Positions 1 to 8,711 of a stretch of DNA of 64,000 bases are shown here, one piece after another. The stretch covers positions 1,612,001 through 1,676,000 of the forward strand of contig NZ_UHIL01000001.1 in NCBI RefSeq assembly GCF_900460535.1, in the 5' to 3' direction. The notes under the pieces were generated by a model, which was given only the letters and a program-made list of their open reading frames with translations, was not told the origin of the DNA and made no database searches. Position 1 is the first letter of the stretch. Every line of letters starts with the position of its first letter. Source of the DNA: Vibrio parahaemolyticus (lineage in GTDB: Bacteria; Pseudomonadota; Gammaproteobacteria; Enterobacterales; Vibrionaceae). The translations under genes were made by a program, and so were the position numbers.

Positions 1-1
1 A

Positions 2-433
2 GAAAACTACCCAGATGTGTCGGTCATTCCTGAACAAATGCCATTACGTTATCAAGCGTTGGCGATGGCGCAGGACATCGCCATGGAAATTCATCCTTTA
101 AACAATCTGCGTGTCTTGCAGTATCTGGAAGGAACACTAGGTTGTGAACAAGCGCAGAAAGAGGAGTGGATTCATCACTGGATCAAACAAGGCTTTGCTG
201 CGTTAGAAGAGAAACTGGCCAAATATCGAGAAGAGCATGGAAACTGTAAATACAGTGTGACTGACTCACCATGCATCGTTGATATTTGCCTTGTGCCTCA
301 AGTCTACAACGCGCAACGTTTTGGAGTTGATATGTCGCCTTATCCGGTTATCAACGCAATTGTAGATGCTTGCAACCAACTGCCAACTTTCATTGATGCC
401 ATGCCAGACAATCAACCAGATGCTAACACTTAA
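2..433 (+). CDS. maiA: maleylacetoacetate isomerase / zeta-class glutathione S-transferase, C-terminal part
   Basis: The gene enters from the left edge, so only the last 143 residues are visible; the frame is open from base 2. The visible part is the all-helical C-terminal GST domain, with the zeta-class signature around IHPLNNLRVLQYL and a conserved end block (DSPCIVDICLVPQVYNAQRF) containing the usual helix-capping Asp of GSTs. In this family the enzyme isomerises maleylacetoacetate to fumarylacetoacetate with glutathione, in the cytosolic tyrosine/homogentisate degradation pathway. The catalytic Ser/Cys motif lies in the missing N-terminal part and cannot be checked. The upstream partners (normally hmgA and fahA) would be to the left. 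A rho-independent terminator follows the stop. Confidence 0.85.
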   Translation, partial: ENYPDVSVIPEQMPLRYQALAMAQDIAMEIHPLNNLRVLQYLEGTLGCEQAQKEEWIHHWIKQGFAALEEKLAKYREEHGNCKYSVTDSPCIVDICLVPQVYNAQRFGVDMSPYPVINAIVDACNQLPTFIDAMPDNQPDANT

Positions 434-462
434 TGATTGTTAATCAGGCACAACGTACAAGA

Positions 463-492
463 GCCAATCCCTAGAAAGATTGGCTTGTTTTT
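463..492 (+). terminator. rho-independent terminator after maiA
   Basis: Perfect 7-bp stem GCCAATC/GATTGGC with an 8-nt loop, followed by TTGTTTTT, 30 nt after the maiA stop. Confidence 0.8.
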
Positions 493-619
493 GCTTATCC
501 TCCGCGAACTTTTCTTCATTGCTTATGTCATCGCACCTCAAAATTGATAGGTTTTGTTGCTCTGTATAGCATTTCCATTTACGCTTTGAGCAACTAGTTG
601 TTTTGGGCGCACTTTATCT

Positions 620-1279
620 ATGACCAACATCTTTATCATTGTTGTTCTTCTGGTTGTATTCTTCTTTATTATTCAAAAGTACGTGATTAAGCACGACGAC
701 ACGCGTGACTATCCATATCGTGCGAAAGGTCCGTTACTAAGAGGGCAAGAAGGTGCTTTTTTCAATGCGCTAAGAGCCGCAGTTGGAGAGCATGCTGTCG
801 TGTTTGCCAAGGTGAACATGTCTACTTTGGTTGCTCCGAAAGACATCAAGAATAAAAAGCAGTTTTTCGTGGCCAATAATCGCATCGCGCGCAGTTATTT
901 CGACTACGTAATTTGTGACCCAAGAACGTTAGAACCGCGCGTAATTATCGAGTTTGATAACGGGCAGCAATTGAATAAAGGTAAGGTGGAGCGTCAGAAG
1001 TTGCTGATGCACGTATGTAAATCTGCCAACTTGCCTCTGATCGGGACTTCAGTAAAACACAGTTATCAAGTGGGACGTTTACGTCGTTTGTTGGCGGCGC
1101 ATATTGATTTGATCGAGCCTGAGAAAGAAGTGCGTTTTTGTAAGAAATGCGGCAGTCCGATGATCATCAAAACCGCCAGCCAAGGTGAATTTAAAGGACG
1201 ACGATTTTTCACCTGTAGTCGTCAACCTAATTGTACTTACACTGAAAACTACAATGTGGTGTTTGAGTCTGACGACTAA
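620..1279 (+). CDS. membrane-anchored DUF2726 protein with a C-terminal topoisomerase-type zinc finger
   Basis: 219 residues. An N-terminal membrane segment (about residues 3-20) is followed by a DUF2726 domain (about 35-165) and a four-cysteine zinc finger (about 175-210; CKKCGSPM then CSRQPNC) of the type found at the C-terminus of topoisomerase I. DUF2726 is usually considered a nuclease-like (PD-(D/E)XK-related) fold. Here FDYVICD and IIEFD supply acidic residues in the expected strand order, but the usual lysine is not obvious. The role is unknown; binding or cutting nucleic acid at the membrane is only an inference. It is a single gene between terminators. Confidence 0.75.
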   Translation: MTNIFIIVVLLVVFFFIIQKYVIKHDDTRDYPYRAKGPLLRGQEGAFFNALRAAVGEHAVVFAKVNMSTLVAPKDIKNKKQFFVANNRIARSYFDYVICDPRTLEPRVIIEFDNGQQLNKGKVERQKLLMHVCKSANLPLIGTSVKHSYQVGRLRRLLAAHIDLIEPEKEVRFCKKCGSPMIIKTASQGEFKGRRFFTCSRQPNCTYTENYNVVFESDD

Positions 1280-1303
1280 TACAACCAATCAAACGATAAA
1301 CCT

Positions 1304-1338
1304 AAAGGCTTTGATTTGTGTAGATCGAAGCCTTTTTT
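1304..1338 (+). terminator. rho-independent terminator
   Basis: AAAGGCTT/AAGCCTTT stem with a T run (1333-1338), 25 nt downstream of the DUF2726 gene. Confidence 0.75.
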
Positions 1339-1397
1339 GTATCGCCCAATACGCCAAGACCTATACTTTGAGAAAGAAAGCGGAATAGGGAAGTCGT

Positions 1398-1736
1398 ATG
1401 CGATATGGATGGATATTTGCACTGTTGCTGCTAGCTCCACATGTGCAAGGAATGCAGAGCTTAAAGCCGCTGGAGTGCAAACTGACAGAAACGCCACAAG
1501 ACCACTTTTTGTTTTATCATGAACAGATGGTTTATCACAGCGAGCAGTTTGTGATTTTCCAAAACTTTAAAGGCAGAGTAAGTACTCAAGTCGATGTCAA
1601 AACGGGTAAACTGATCCGCACTACCTACATTGGTGAGCCATTTGAGCCTAAATATCAAATTCTGTTTGGTTTTTGCCCTGATATTTCCCAGACATTACAA
1701 ATTTGGATGTTAAGTGAAGTGCCTTACGACAATTGA
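1398..1736 (+). CDS. small secreted protein of unknown function
   Basis: 112 residues with a clear signal peptide (positive MRYGW start, hydrophobic core to about residue 14, probable cleavage near the HVQG segment). The mature part has two or three cysteines and predicted beta-rich character (VDVKTGKLIRTTYIG), so it is probably periplasmic. I do not recognise a family. An overlapping longer frame starting at 1316 lacks these properties. It stands alone, between a terminator and the tRNA promoter. Confidence 0.6.
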   Translation: MRYGWIFALLLLAPHVQGMQSLKPLECKLTETPQDHFLFYHEQMVYHSEQFVIFQNFKGRVSTQVDVKTGKLIRTTYIGEPFEPKYQILFGFCPDISQTLQIWMLSEVPYDN

Positions 1737-1866
1737 ACAAAATCGTAAAAGTTATATAGATCACACTTTTATCCCCGATAGACGAAGGGCTTGCCGATAA
1801 AATCATCTGAAAACGGGTGTTGAGTTTACATTTTCACCAAACGATTCAAAGTTGATGAATTTATGC

Positions 1867-1895
1867 TTGCACCCCTGATCGGATATAGCTAATAT
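1867..1895 (+). promoter_or_regulatory. sigma-70 promoter of the tRNA-Val pair
   Basis: TTGCAC (1867-1872), a 17-bp spacer and TAATAT (1890-1895), ending 20 nt before the first mature tRNA base. Confidence 0.7.
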
Positions 1896-1915
1896 CCTTC
1901 TCGTTCCAGAGATAT

Positions 1916-1992
1916 GCGTCCGTAGCTCAGCTGGTTAGAGTATCGCCTTGACATGGCGGGGGTCGGTGGTTCGAGTCCACTCGGACGCACCA
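1916..1992 (+). tRNA. tRNA-Val (anticodon GAC)
   Basis: 77 nt including an encoded CCA. The acceptor stem is GCGTCCG/CGGACGC, the D-arm is present, the anticodon loop is TTGACAT giving GAC, and the T-loop is TTCGAGT. Very close to the E. coli GAC valine tRNAs from memory. First of a tandem pair that probably shares one transcript. Confidence 0.95.
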
Positions 1993-2024
1993 TTCTGAAT
2001 TGAATGGTCAGGAATGAAAAATTT

Positions 2025-2101
2025 GGGTCCGTAGCTCAGTTGGTTAGAGTACTACCTTGACATGGTAGGGGTCGGCGATTCGAGTTCGCCCGGACCCACC
2101 A
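2025..2101 (+). tRNA. tRNA-Val (anticodon GAC), second copy
   Basis: 77 nt with encoded CCA, acceptor stem GGGTCCG/CGGACCC and anticodon GAC. It differs from the first copy in the acceptor stem, anticodon stem and T-stem by compensated changes, so both look functional. It lies 32 nt after the first copy. Confidence 0.95.
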
Positions 2102-2114
2102 AATTTTAGAAGAA

Positions 2115-2139
2115 GCCCACCTTTCTGGTGGGCTTTTTT
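2115..2139 (+). terminator. terminator of the tRNA operon
   Basis: Perfect stem GCCCACC/GGTGGGC, 5-nt loop, then six T. Confidence 0.9.
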
Positions 2140-2197
2140 GTGTCTGTAACTTATTGATATTCGAGTGAAATTCCTTCTTTTGTCTTTTTTCTCTAAA

Positions 2198-3457
2198 TTA
2201 CTTCTCCGCCACATCTAGCGCTTTCATTTCTTGACCATCTTGTAACTCTGCATACTGCGCAATAACGGCGAACTGAGTATGTTCGATACGCTCTGACCAG
2301 ATACGTTTTGGGATGTGGTTGAAAGTATCTGCGTAACTCGGCGCTACTTCAAGTACTAACTTGGCAATGTTATCTAGATCCAGCGACTCTACAGATGCTG
2401 GTATGGTGAGCACTATCGCGGGAGATTGCGCGAGATACTGTAAGTTCGAGTTCTCTTTTCCTAATAACTCCGGTGTTAGTCGGTGGGGCGTTTGTACATC
2501 TCCTAGGTCATAGTGACGTTGCAGAACCATGTATTTGTTTGGGATTGACTCGTGTGAGTTCCACCATTTACCGTCGACGGCGGCTAATACCAGTTTTGAT
2601 TGAGATTTATCAACGACGCCAAGCTCTTGCAGACTTGCATTGAGAAGTAAACTTACATTTTGGTTGTATTCTCTTTCGCTCAGCATCTTATGTTGTTGAA
2701 TGAGGTTAAGTACAATTTTAGATCCCAACATGTTGGAGTAGAGGTCTTCAAGCGAGTAGGCGGAAATGGTTTCTGGCCAACCTGAAAAACTTGCGTAGCC
2801 GTGCCACTGGGCGATCTCGTGGGATTCAGCCTTGAAGTAGGCTAAGCGCGCAGCTAAATGAGCGGCCACAGACCACCTTTGTTCATCGGTTAAAGAAGAT
2901 GCGTCGAACGAGGCCATCTCGATGTATCTTGGTCCTAATTCAGCAGGTAAATCAATGCGATGGGCTTGGCCTAAGTTGGCGAGTATCTCGAAAAATAAGC
3001 CCATGGTGTCATCGGCGGTATCGCGCACATGGGCGAGGTCGATAAAGCCACCTTTTTGCGTGTATAAGATTCCGTTATTTTCGCTGCCGCCATGACCCAA
3101 TGCCGATGAGGATGACGGTGTGTAGTGATATATCCCGCTGGCAAACTTGTGCGGGCCTATCTCCTCAAGTTCGACAACGTTGCTCAGTCTGAAGAAGGGC
3201 ACTGGAACTGGTCCAATTTTGACTTTCTGCATATCCCCAAAGGCACAACACGGGCGTACGTTCTGCGGTACGGTCAATTGAGGGTAGCGAGACTCATCCA
3301 AATACCAATTTTGATTGGTCGTCAGATCACCTGCGAGCATATCAGCGGCCTGATTCGAACTTGGCATCGCATGAATTGCCCAATTGTCGGACGAGCATCC
3401 AGCCAAGAAGGTACAAAGGGTGGCAGTGTAAAGAGATATAAAAAGTATACGGTTCAT
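2198..3457 (-). CDS. DUF4056-type outer-envelope lipoprotein
   Basis: 419 residues. The lipoprotein signal ends in a lipobox (FLAGC, Cys at about 21), followed by Ser-Ser, which points to outer-membrane sorting. The body carries a GGFIDLAHVRDTAD block that I associate with the DUF4056 family; function is not established. It is the last gene of a leftward three-gene operon, 5 nt after the BamA-like barrel gene, so it may act with that barrel at the outer membrane (inference). No catalytic motif was recognised, although the conserved His-Asp cluster in DLAHVRDTAD could bind metal. Confidence 0.7.
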   Translation of the reverse strand: MNRILFISLYTATLCTFLAGCSSDNWAIHAMPSSNQAADMLAGDLTTNQNWYLDESRYPQLTVPQNVRPCCAFGDMQKVKIGPVPVPFFRLSNVVELEEIGPHKFASGIYHYTPSSSSALGHGGSENNGILYTQKGGFIDLAHVRDTADDTMGLFFEILANLGQAHRIDLPAELGPRYIEMASFDASSLTDEQRWSVAAHLAARLAYFKAESHEIAQWHGYASFSGWPETISAYSLEDLYSNMLGSKIVLNLIQQHKMLSEREYNQNVSLLLNASLQELGVVDKSQSKLVLAAVDGKWWNSHESIPNKYMVLQRHYDLGDVQTPHRLTPELLGKENSNLQYLAQSPAIVLTIPASVESLDLDNIAKLVLEVAPSYADTFNHIPKRIWSERIEHTQFAVIAQYAELQDGQEMKALDVAEK

Positions 3458-3462
3458 TTCAG

Positions 3463-4644
3463 TTAAAACGCTTCATTAATTGCAAAATAAAATCCACTTT
3501 GATCGTTACCAAAGCCGATATCTAAGCGCAGGTTAACTCGCTGCTTGATTTCAAATCGGTAGCCAACGCCGACAGAGTAGAGCCATTCGTCTTGACCCAG
3601 TTGATCAAATTCTTCAGCCAGTGTGCCTGCTCCTAACCAGTACACCATGCCATGGCGCCCAGATAGCGGCTGCCGGTACTCTACTTGGGTAATCAGCATA
3701 TTTCTGCCGCGATATTGGCCTTGTTCATAGCCACGAAGAGCCTCAGCGCCTCCGAGCATTGCCATTTGATCCCAGCTCACGTCGCCGAAGTTGGATTCGG
3801 AGCGTATTTGCCAGGCCAAAACACCAGGAATTGACGATAGGGCACGATAATCGCTGTAATTAAGCCTCACACGTTCAAAATCATTATCTGAGCCTAATTC
3901 AGTGCTGAAGTGCTGGTATTCAAGCTCAATCAGCCTGCCTTTTGAGGCATTTAGGGCGAAGTCCCGAGAGTCATAAGTGAGGTTGAGCATGCTGCCAATA
4001 TTTCGCTGCGTGCTAGGAAACTCCGCCAAATCATCACCTATCCAGGGGATGTGTGTATTTTCTTGTTTGGCGTTGGATGCTTCATTGTGGAAAAAGGAGA
4101 GCCCTATGCCTAAGTAGGTAAATGGTAATACACGCGTCATACCAGTGATTGAGGCGGAATAACTGCGTCGGTCATAATTAACTCGTTCATTGTGCATTCC
4201 TGCATCAACGCTCATACCATGAAATACATCGGGAGAATCCGTTAGTTCAGCGTCAACAAACAAGCGGTATTTATCGTTGTTTAAGTAGTTGGCATTGTTG
4301 ATAGATACCCCATAAGCACCATTTATTGACCCAAAACCGTTAACGGTAATAGAGCTTGGCTGGGAGTCGATATCATTGATATCTGGCTTATAGAGGCCGA
4401 CCGCCGATACGCCAATACCAAACTTTTTCTCTGGAGTATAAAAGGGACCGGGCATGACACTCCAGTCGATGCCTTTTTTAGGATCGAACTGACCATCCGC
4501 GCCTAGTTCCAGCAATAAGTTCTCAAGCCACGCTTGATATTGCTGATAGCTTGTCAGTTCTTGCATTTCTGACTTTTGGTTAGCCGCTTCGGCGAGAATT
4601 GCTTCAGATAGAAATAGACAAACAATAGGAAGTAATCTTGTCAT
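3463..4644 (-). CDS. BamA/TamA-like outer-membrane beta-barrel without POTRA domains
   Basis: 393 residues with a signal peptide (cleavage probably after ILAEA). The C-terminal two thirds match the Omp85 surface-antigen barrel: alternating amphipathic strands, the loop-6 motif LRGYEQGQYRGRN (the VRGY/F lid motif of the superfamily), and a terminal Phe preceded by aromatic residues as in barrel assembly signals. No POTRA repeats precede it, and full Omp85 proteins are about twice this length. Middle gene of the operon, 10 nt after the upstream barrel gene and 5 nt before the lipoprotein gene. Export or insertion of a partner is possible, but the substrate is unknown. Confidence 0.75.
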   Translation of the reverse strand: MTRLLPIVCLFLSEAILAEAANQKSEMQELTSYQQYQAWLENLLLELGADGQFDPKKGIDWSVMPGPFYTPEKKFGIGVSAVGLYKPDINDIDSQPSSITVNGFGSINGAYGVSINNANYLNNDKYRLFVDAELTDSPDVFHGMSVDAGMHNERVNYDRRSYSASITGMTRVLPFTYLGIGLSFFHNEASNAKQENTHIPWIGDDLAEFPSTQRNIGSMLNLTYDSRDFALNASKGRLIELEYQHFSTELGSDNDFERVRLNYSDYRALSSIPGVLAWQIRSESNFGDVSWDQMAMLGGAEALRGYEQGQYRGRNMLITQVEYRQPLSGRHGMVYWLGAGTLAEEFDQLGQDEWLYSVGVGYRFEIKQRVNLRLDIGFGNDQSGFYFAINEAF

Positions 4645-4654
4645 GCTTTCAACC

Positions 4655-5557
4655 CTAGAATCGACGACCTAATGAAAAGAATAAGGTCTCACGTTCCCCA
4701 AATCCGGCCTCCATCAATATCTCCCAGTCTTTGTTAAAGGCATATTGGAAACCAAGCACACTGTTCCAGTTCTCATCGGCACTTTGACTGACGTTGAAGC
4801 CCGCATCAGGGCTCAAGTTTTCAACTAAGCCAAGTAGTTGCGGTGGTAGGTTTAAGCTTTTGAGGTCACCAGACAATTCTTGTTGAACATTTTGATACAT
4901 GGCGCCAACAAATACGCGCAGTTCGCGTCCACCATCGTATTGCCAGCGATATCCGACTCGAGGGGCAGCCACGAAGGTTTTAATATTGCCATCAATGGCG
5001 GCTATGCTGGTGTAGGTGTAGTTCATATCGAGTAGTGCGAACCAATTTCCCACACCGCCAGCTAATGTGGTGCCTGCTCCATAGGTTCCTCCGTCCATCT
5101 CTAACTCAAATGCGGCGCTATCCGGTAGTTCGTCACCCGCGGCATCGAGCAGCGAACACAGAACTTTGTTTCCGATACCTTGCACGGAGGAAGTATCGCA
5201 ACTTAAAGCGTTAATTTTTGCTGTGCTCGTGCCTTGGGTATAACCAATAATTCCATAGATATTCATAAACGGGAAAATCCACACGTCTCCCCTTAGAGTA
5301 ATATTGGAACCTTTAAAATCGGCGTGGTTAGCATCAATATCAAGTGCCTCAAGTACCGGATGTCCTGTTAAATCAATGCTGTTGACCGTGATTGGATTGC
5401 TCATATCCATGTATGAAAGGGAAAGACCATAAGGTTTTGGCAGTGAATAGCCACGCTTTTCTGCTTCATCTCCCCAAATAGGGAAAAATGAATCTTGAGC
5501 AAAACTTAACTGGGTAAATAAAGTGGTTAAAAATACCAGTCCTATTTTTAATTTCAC
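4655..5557 (-). CDS. outer-membrane beta-barrel protein of unknown function
   Basis: 300 residues with a signal peptide cleaved at about LSFAQ. The rest is beta-strand rich (many Gly/aromatic alternations) and ends in FFSLGRRF, a typical outer-membrane C-terminus with terminal Phe. One cysteine pair (Cys at about 119 and 134) may form a disulfide in a loop. First gene of the leftward operon with the Omp85-like barrel and the DUF4056 lipoprotein, which suggests a co-expressed outer-membrane module. I recognise no named family. Confidence 0.65.
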   Translation of the reverse strand: MKLKIGLVFLTTLFTQLSFAQDSFFPIWGDEAEKRGYSLPKPYGLSLSYMDMSNPITVNSIDLTGHPVLEALDIDANHADFKGSNITLRGDVWIFPFMNIYGIIGYTQGTSTAKINALSCDTSSVQGIGNKVLCSLLDAAGDELPDSAAFELEMDGGTYGAGTTLAGGVGNWFALLDMNYTYTSIAAIDGNIKTFVAAPRVGYRWQYDGGRELRVFVGAMYQNVQQELSGDLKSLNLPPQLLGLVENLSPDAGFNVSQSADENWNSVLGFQYAFNKDWEILMEAGFGERETLFFSLGRRF

Positions 5558-5671
5558 AATGGTCTCTCTTTAATATTCTAAATACCCATTTTCTAAAAAT
5601 GTGTATGTGTTATTTCAAAATTTATTTTGATAATTCATTACATGAATAGCATGGCTATTAATATCGAGTTT

Positions 5672-7045
5672 CTAAACTCTGCGCACATTTTGAGGTTTAC
5701 AAAACAGGTCAGAAAACAATTTGCCGATCAGAAGAATTATTAAAATATTCGTCAGCATTAAAATTGGTGTTTCAATTCTATATATTGGAGTCAGGTTTAA
5801 CGCGCCGGAGGTCAGTACAACCAATAGATTAATCCCTAGAACTCGATGAATCAGCATTTTGGGTGTTGAAAATACCTCCCAAATTACTATCGTGTTGATG
5901 AAGTAAAATAACGCTAACTGCCATAGCTCAGTCATGAGTGGCATCAAAAACACGTACTCCAGTAGAATTACGGTTCCTGTGCCTATAACACCAAAGAAAG
6001 CATCTTTAAGTACGCTCGGTGGCATTGTCGGTAAGATGCAAGAAAAAGCCGCTGCGATCATAGGAAAAATAGAACCACCGGGTATTGGGAGATAAATCCA
6101 AACGAGCAATGATGTTACGAACATCGACACCCCGTGAAACACTTTACGTTTATCCTCTTTGATATGTTGGAAAAATGTTCGTTTTCCTTGGCGAAGTGAT
6201 GAGTTAACGCTTTCTATTTTATCGCTATCTTTGACACCAATGAGCGAAGTTTGAGGCTTATCTACATAAAAGTTTTCTAACTGTTCGGTAAGAGCTTTCC
6301 ATTCTGCACTGTTTGAATTTGACTTATCCCCTCGGTTTAGTAGTTTTTCTTGAATGTGAGTCAGTTCGTTGACTCGCTCAAGCCAAGCACGTCGGTGCTG
6401 TCTGAGCCGATAGCTGCCTTTTAACGGTAGGTTAAGCAGTTGATAAAGCTTGTTGATATTTCCTGAATTGGCTTCTAGCGCTTCAAGGTTAAAGTCGTGC
6501 TTATTTTTAAGAGCTTCCAGTAGCAACGTTCGACAGTCTTCAAACTTCTGAATGAATTTCTGCTCTGTATTTACTGGCCAAATGACTCGATAAATAACAG
6601 AGAATGTTATTACACCTAGAACTGTTTCTTGAAGTCGCAATATCGCGAAATGAAATATAGTTTGATCATCAAATTGACCCATACAAGCAACTAACGCACA
6701 AACCGTAAAAGCCATCGAAAATATGTAGCCATATTTCTCGTCACTCGACATGAAAATACACAAGCCAAGAAACAGAGTTAAAAAGCTCAAAAACAAAAAT
6801 GGATCTTGAGGAAACGTACCAATTAAGAAAAGTGCATAAGCGATTCCGATGAGCGTTCCCCAAACGCGGTTGTGTCCTTTATGAATTGAGTGGGCAAAGC
6901 TTTCATTTAGTGCCATAACAGCAACCGCAATGGCCGCCCAATAAGGTTTTTCCCACTGAAACCACAGTGCAAGGCAAATAGCGACAACAATTGAGAGCGC
7001 TGCTTTTATTGCTTCTTTAGTCGATGAACTCAGCATGACCTTCAC
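5672..7045 (-). CDS. FUSC-family efflux inner-membrane protein, AaeB-like
   Basis: 457 residues. Two hydrophobic blocks, each with several membrane segments (about 10-155 and 305-445), surround a cytoplasmic region of about 150 residues; this is the FUSC architecture. E. coli AaeB is about 655 residues, so this is a shorter relative. The WQWEKPYWAAIAVAVMALNE-like start is typical. It follows the membrane-fusion gene by 4 nt and is the last gene of the leftward operon. By family it probably exports aromatic carboxylic acids or similar anions together with the fusion protein. The local sequence is AT-rich compared with the genes around it. Confidence 0.8.
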   Translation of the reverse strand: MKVMLSSSTKEAIKAALSIVVAICLALWFQWEKPYWAAIAVAVMALNESFAHSIHKGHNRVWGTLIGIAYALFLIGTFPQDPFLFLSFLTLFLGLCIFMSSDEKYGYIFSMAFTVCALVACMGQFDDQTIFHFAILRLQETVLGVITFSVIYRVIWPVNTEQKFIQKFEDCRTLLLEALKNKHDFNLEALEANSGNINKLYQLLNLPLKGSYRLRQHRRAWLERVNELTHIQEKLLNRGDKSNSNSAEWKALTEQLENFYVDKPQTSLIGVKDSDKIESVNSSLRQGKRTFFQHIKEDKRKVFHGVSMFVTSLLVWIYLPIPGGSIFPMIAAAFSCILPTMPPSVLKDAFFGVIGTGTVILLEYVFLMPLMTELWQLALFYFINTIVIWEVFSTPKMLIHRVLGINLLVVLTSGALNLTPIYRIETPILMLTNILIILLIGKLFSDLFCKPQNVRRV

Positions 7046-7049
7046 CTAA

Positions 7050-7913
7050 TTAGTGTTTGATGATTTTTATCGATGCCGTCATGCCTACGCGAAGCTGCAG
7101 ATCTTTTGGCATTTCATTTAATGTCACTTTGACTGGGATACGTTGAGCTAAGCGAATCCATTGAAAGTTAGGGTTCACTGTTGGCAGAAGGTCATTGCCT
7201 GTTATGCCATCTTTTTTCGCAATGCCAAAACCAATGCTTTTGATTTTGCCTTCTAACGCGACGTCATCATGCATGAGTAATGTCACGGTTGCGCGGTCGT
7301 TAGGGGCAATGCCCGCGAGGTCTGTTTCTTTAAAGTAACCTTCAATCCAGAAGCTATTTTCATCAATAAGGGCGACAACAGGGGAGTTAGCGACCACTTG
7401 AGAGCCCACTCGAACGTTTAGATTGGTGATGTAACCATCGGTCGGCGCGTAAACTTTGGTGAAGTCCAAGTTAAGCTGCGCTTCTTCAATGTTTGCTTTC
7501 GCTAGTTCAACATTTGCCTGCGCTGTTTGTACGGCATTATGTAAATTGCTAAGAGTTAACGCAGGCACTGCACCGTGCGTACGTTTCTCTAATTTTCGTG
7601 CTCGCTGTTCTTCATTTTGTGCCTTTGCTAGCAATGCAGTCGCTTGTTTCTGGTTTGCCAGTGCTTTGTGGTAAGACGCAACGTATGTGCTTGGATCAAT
7701 CTCAAACAGCAAATCTCCCTTTTTTACTTTTGAGTTATCAGCAACATACACCTGCGTAACCTGCCCAGTGACTCGAGGCGTAATGGAGATAACATAAGCA
7801 CTCACTTGTCCGTCTCGCGTCCATGGATTGTTTGTGTATGTTTGGTAGTGGGTGTAAAGCACGGTACCCGCGGTACACAACAAAATAAGAGTAATGAGAT
7901 AACGTTTAATCAC
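7050..7913 (-). CDS. HlyD-family membrane-fusion protein, AaeA/EmrA-like
   Basis: 287 residues. One N-terminal membrane anchor (about 4-22), then the split biotinyl-lipoyl domain (TPRVTGQVTQVYVADNSKVKKGD and TDGYITNLNVRVGSQV) around a short alpha-helical hairpin (about 80-150), and a C-terminal beta-barrel (VTLLMHDD...). Size and order match AaeA (about 310 residues). It would link the FUSC pump to an outer-membrane channel encoded elsewhere. It follows the small DUF1656 gene by 12 nt and precedes the pump by 4 nt. Confidence 0.85.
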   Translation of the reverse strand: MIKRYLITLILLCTAGTVLYTHYQTYTNNPWTRDGQVSAYVISITPRVTGQVTQVYVADNSKVKKGDLLFEIDPSTYVASYHKALANQKQATALLAKAQNEEQRARKLEKRTHGAVPALTLSNLHNAVQTAQANVELAKANIEEAQLNLDFTKVYAPTDGYITNLNVRVGSQVVANSPVVALIDENSFWIEGYFKETDLAGIAPNDRATVTLLMHDDVALEGKIKSIGFGIAKKDGITGNDLLPTVNPNFQWIRLAQRIPVKVTLNEMPKDLQLRVGMTASIKIIKH

Positions 7914-7925
7914 AGTGCGCTTTCC

Positions 7926-8138
7926 TCAAAAGATCGAAATAAATTGGCCAATAACGCCTGTAAAAATGACAATCAGACTTAGCTCTGCCAGTGCAGGGAA
8001 TGCAACGTACTTATGTAGTCCGCATCTCGTTGCTAGCGAAGTCACCATCGTGGTCAGAACGTAAGCCAATCCGATGACTAAAAGCAGCGGCGGGAAATAG
8101 ATTTCACCCCATACCAGCTCGTGCGGCATTGTGTTCAT
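7926..8138 (-). CDS. DUF1656 small membrane protein, AaeX-like
   Basis: 70 residues from the ATG at 8138 (MNTMPHELVWGEIYFPPLLL), which has GAG about 10 nt upstream. The frame extends to 8204 but the extra 22 residues look untranslated. Two membrane segments (about 12-33 and 45-67) match the DUF1656/AaeX family that opens aaeXAB-type operons. Its role in efflux is not defined. No LysR-type aaeR lies upstream; instead there is a palindrome (8202-8228) and decaying genes. Confidence 0.8.
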   Translation of the reverse strand: MNTMPHELVWGEIYFPPLLLVIGLAYVLTTMVTSLATRCGLHKYVAFPALAELSLIVIFTGVIGQFISIF

Positions 8139-8201
8139 GAAGTTGTCTCGTTTGTCTTGGATGAGGCAAAGATAAGGGAAGAGATGAAAAGCAGATAATC
8201 G

Positions 8202-8228
8202 CATTTGTAGGACGCCATCCTACAAATG
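8202..8228. promoter_or_regulatory. 27-bp palindrome upstream of the efflux operon
   Basis: Perfect 11-bp arms CATTTGTAGGA / TCCTACAAATG around CGCCA, 64 nt upstream of the aaeX-like start. The core TGTAGG-N7-CCTACA recurs at 8712-8730 with identical spacing. It could be an operator or an mRNA hairpin. Confidence 0.5.
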
Positions 8229-8420
8229 GTGTAAGTAAAATCTGAGTCTTGTTCTGCACCGAAAACCGAAGAGTGATGCGCTTGATGTTCAAAGCCTGAA
8301 CAGTAGAGCTATTGCCAGCTCATCAATGCCCGTTTTTGTTCATGTTAGACAATGAATCATTGAATCTTTGACTAAGCTTACTCAAGGGCAGTGTTCGTCG
8401 ATTTGGCCGGAAACGATTAA

Positions 8421-8675
8421 TGCCCTGACGATAGCAGTTTAGAGTTCGAGCTTCGACTTCACATCAACTCCATCGATGATCGTTTACCAACATTGCATTT
8501 GGTGAATAAGAAAATTAATCAACTCTTCAAAGAGAATCATGTTGAAACCTCTTACCCTCAAATTGATGTTCACATGAAGCATGCAGATCAGAAAAAGCGC
8601 CGACTTGTAACACTTCGGTGCATTCATATGTCACCAGTTCCCAAAGGTGATGAGCTCTGCGAGCGAAGCTTTTGA
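8421..8675 (+). pseudogene. 3' remnant of a MscS-family mechanosensitive channel gene
   Basis: The open frame after the stop at 8418-8420 reads PDDSSLEFELRLHINSIDDR and then continues through LHLVNKKINQLFKENHVETS and YPQIDVHMKH. This matches the conserved C-terminal cytoplasmic domain of MscS-family channels (pattern GDSSLDFELR...DRL...N..I...F.E..IEI.FPQ.DVH). The membrane region and pore helix are absent and a stop precedes the fragment, so about 85 residues of a normally 250- to 1100-residue protein survive. An ATG at 8493 could be mistaken for a small gene. It lies between the two TGTAGG-N7-CCTACA palindromes. Confidence 0.65.
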
Positions 8676-8711
8676 TGGTTGTCTATTACGTCCTTATGCG
8701 ATGAAACCGTT

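Noticed and set aside
1916..2101. tRNA-Val pair as an attachment site for a genomic island.
   Set aside because: No integrase and no duplicated tRNA 3' end was found in the window.
3125..3466. 113-codon plus-strand frame inside the DUF4056 lipoprotein gene.
   Set aside because: It lies wholly opposite a well-supported lipoprotein gene and has no signal, SD or recognisable domain.
8493..8675. Possible 60-codon gene from ATG 8493.
   Set aside because: Its translation is the tail of a MscS-type domain whose homology begins upstream of this ATG, so it is a gene remnant.
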